From NCBI RefSeq assembly GCF_017874735.1, contig NZ_JAGGLV010000004.1, forward strand, positions 1 through 64,000: 64,000 nucleotides of DNA, written 5' to 3'. The notes below the pieces were generated by a model, which worked only from the letters and a program-made list of their open reading frames with translations, made no database searches and was not told where the DNA came from. The position numbers and the translations under genes are program-made. Every line of letters starts with the position of its first letter. Position 1 is the stretch's first letter. This document shows, one piece after another, positions 62,516 through 64,000 of this stretch. Origin of the DNA: Paenibacillus silagei. GTDB lineage: Bacteria; Bacillota; Bacilli; Paenibacillales; Paenibacillaceae.

Positions 62516-63496
62516 TTACCGTCTTGGACCTGCGGCCTGAAGGGGTGCCCTCCTGGTGTAGGACGGCGGTGCCGGACGATAGTTAGCGAAGAACTCTTCT
62601 CCGGCTGCGATGCCCGCCGTATACAAGGCGTCCGTCTGTGCCTGCGTGATATGAAACTCGGTGGTGGAGATGCCCAGCGTAGGGATTTTGACCGTACGAA
62701 CGAATTTATCCGTCTCAATATACCGTTCATCATGCGCGGAGAGCATCGTTTCCACCATCGCCTCCAGCATGCTGAACGGACCCGTAATATGATGCGGCTG
62801 CGGAGCTGTCTTCCCAATCAGCTGATAGCCTATGGTTGGTGTCCTGCGCAGCGGCGAGAGGAAGCCGTCCTTCTTCTCATCAAACAGCCAGAGCGGAAAA
62901 TTACTCAGCACTCCCCCGTCCACCATATAGACCAGCTGCCCGCTGAACGATTTCCCCCGGGCCGCCTCTCCAGCCAGCCGCAGGATCACCGGATCGAAGA
63001 AATAAGGAATGCTGCAGCTCATCCGCACCGCCTTGGCAACTTCGAAGCTGTCAGGCTCGATCCCGTACAGCACCAGATCATCTGGCAGCACCACAATCCG
63101 CCCGTTGGTGATATCTGATGTAATCACCCGCAGCTTGCCGCGCGGCAGATCCCGGAACGTAACAACCCCCTGCTCCAGCAGCAGGTTGCGTATCCACGCT
63201 TCCAGCGCCTGGCCTGAGTACAGCCCCTTCTTGAGCAGCACACGCAAGGCCGGCCCAACGAAAGCGGTGTTGTAGAGCGCTCCCCGCTTCAGGAAGGAGG
63301 TGAACGGTGTCCGCCGGATAATCCGGCTCATGGTCTCTCCGCTGTACCCCGCTGCCAGCAGCGAGGCAATGATCGAACCGGAAGAGGTTCCTGCTACCCG
63401 CCCGAAGGTACGGCCCGCGCGTTCCGTCGCCTCCACCGCACCTGCCAGGGCAATTCCTTTGACTCCCCCGCCTTCAAATACCGCGTTAATCTCCAT
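62516..63496 (-). CDS. yqhO: Patatin-like phospholipase (YqhO)
   Basis: Serine acyl hydrolase with the Ser-Asp dyad fold, 326 residues. Oxyanion-hole motif GGGVKGIALAG (10-20), nucleophile Ser38 in GTSSG and catalytic Asp in MVDGGVLSN. The substrate is probably a phospholipid or lysolipid. ATG 63496 is preferred with GGGGG upstream. Matches YqhO of B. subtilis by position. Confidence 0.9.
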   Translation of the reverse strand: MEINAVFEGGGVKGIALAGAVEATERAGRTFGRVAGTSSGSIIASLLAAGYSGETMSRIIRRTPFTSFLKRGALYNTAFVGPALRVLLKKGLYSGQALEAWIRNLLLEQGVVTFRDLPRGKLRVITSDITNGRIVVLPDDLVLYGIEPDSFEVAKAVRMSCSIPYFFDPVILRLAGEAARGKSFSGQLVYMVDGGVLSNFPLWLFDEKKDGFLSPLRRTPTIGYQLIGKTAPQPHHITGPFSMLEAMVETMLSAHDERYIETDKFVRTVKIPTLGISTTEFHITQAQTDALYTAGIAAGEEFFANYRPAPPSYTRRAPLQAAGPRR

Positions 63497-63560
63497 ACAT
63501 GGCAAACCCCCGTTCCATAGAATGTATTGTTATCTATGAGCACGGGGGACTATTCATGAC

Positions 63561-64000
63561 TTAACTCTTGAAATAGAAGCTGAGCAGACTGGCTAGCCCG
63601 TACGGGTCACGGACCACAATATCATTCGCCCGGAACAGGATGCTGCCAGCCACCTCATCGTATTTCTCATTATATTTGAGCTGGTTGATAATCTGATCTC
63701 CGCTCTGCCATTCCGCAGTCTGCTTGGTATCCCCTACCTTGTAGGAGGCAAGACCGATATACAGCTTAACCTTCGTTCCCTTAACCTCGTTCACCCACCA
63801 GTCCACCAGCTTATCATAACGGGCGGCGCTGAAGGAGAGGCTCCAATAGACCTGCGGGGCAACATAATCGATCCAGCCGCTCTGAATCCAGGTGCGCACA
63901 TCCGCATACATGTCATCATAGGCTGACACCCCTGCTGTAGTATCTGAGCCGGTGCTGTCCGCTTTTTTGTTGCGCCATACCCCGAACGGGCTGACCCCGT
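63561..64000 (-). CDS. Family 10-type glycosyl hydrolase-like protein, 5' end cut by window
   Basis: The frame is open from the right edge (begins within VSPFGVWRNKKADS) to a stop at 63561-63563. Visible C-terminal 146 residues include YADVRTWIQSGWIDYVAPQV, YWSLSFSAARYDKLVDWWVN and GTKVKLYIGLASYKVGDTKQ. This pattern is that of the GHL10 / DUF187 TIM-barrel family (YngK-like), usually secreted and wall-associated. The N-terminal domain and signal peptide are outside the window. Confidence 0.82.
   Translation of the reverse strand, partial: GVSPFGVWRNKKADSTGSDTTAGVSAYDDMYADVRTWIQSGWIDYVAPQVYWSLSFSAARYDKLVDWWVNEVKGTKVKLYIGLASYKVGDTKQTAEWQSGDQIINQLKYNEKYDEVAGSILFRANDIVVRDPYGLASLLSFYFKS

Overview
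The window comes from a spore-forming Firmicute, almost certainly a Paenibacillus-type genome. It carries spo0A, spoIVB, the complete spoIIIAA-AH operon, spoIIM and an sda-like checkpoint gene. Gene order closely follows the yqh/yqi/yqk region of Bacillus subtilis, and proteins have the moderately high GC codon use and Ala/Gly-rich linkers usual in Paenibacillus. No rRNA, tRNA or CRISPR array was seen.

Layout. 1-1187: a collagen-like surface protein cut by the left edge. 1.5-13 kb: nucleoside salvage (pdp, two purine nucleoside phosphorylases, deoB), xerD, yqzK, fur, spoIIM, endonuclease Q, nudF, an mciZ-like gene, an M20 peptidase and a Prli42-like peptide. 13-19.4 kb: lpd-bkdAA-bkdAB-bkdB-lipB, the branched-chain 2-oxoacid dehydrogenase complex with the enzyme that supplies its lipoyl groups. 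19.5-26.3 kb: yqzF, a repeat-filled 1 kb gap, a heterodimeric ABC exporter, thymidine kinase and small genes. 26.4-31 kb: accessory genes, chiefly a compact agr-like cluster (membrane protein, AgrB, AgrD-like peptide, stand-alone LytTR protein), then sda, an XRE regulator and small unknowns. 31.0-32.6 kb: an intact IS1182-family element with an 8-bp target duplication. 32.9-55.1 kb: one long minus-strand block, read from the right as yqhV, spoIIIAA-AH, accB-accC, asp23-amaP-DUF2273, nusB, folD, xseA-xseB, ispA, dxs, tlyA, an unknown gene, argR, recN, spoIVB, spo0A. 55.4-64 kb: yitT, lysC, efp, yqhT, yqhR, yqhQ, yqhP, yqhO and a truncated glycoside hydrolase-like gene.

Two themes stand out. 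First, the agr-like cluster has a peptide-processing pair and a LytTR DNA-binding protein but no histidine kinase or receiver domain. It may be a kinase-free peptide-signalling circuit like the LytTR regulatory systems of streptococci. Second, intergenic DNA is rich in short dyad-symmetric motifs repeated at 51-52 bp, sometimes 61-62 bp, in at least five places. Two are clean 51-bp minisatellites 50 kb apart that share about 42 of 51 bases. One array lies inside the bkd gene cluster and one was split by the IS. A separate 9-bp repeat occurs in an intergenic gap and again inside spoIIIAE.

Start sites were chosen from visible ribosome binding sites. Functions rest on recognised family motifs, not on searches.
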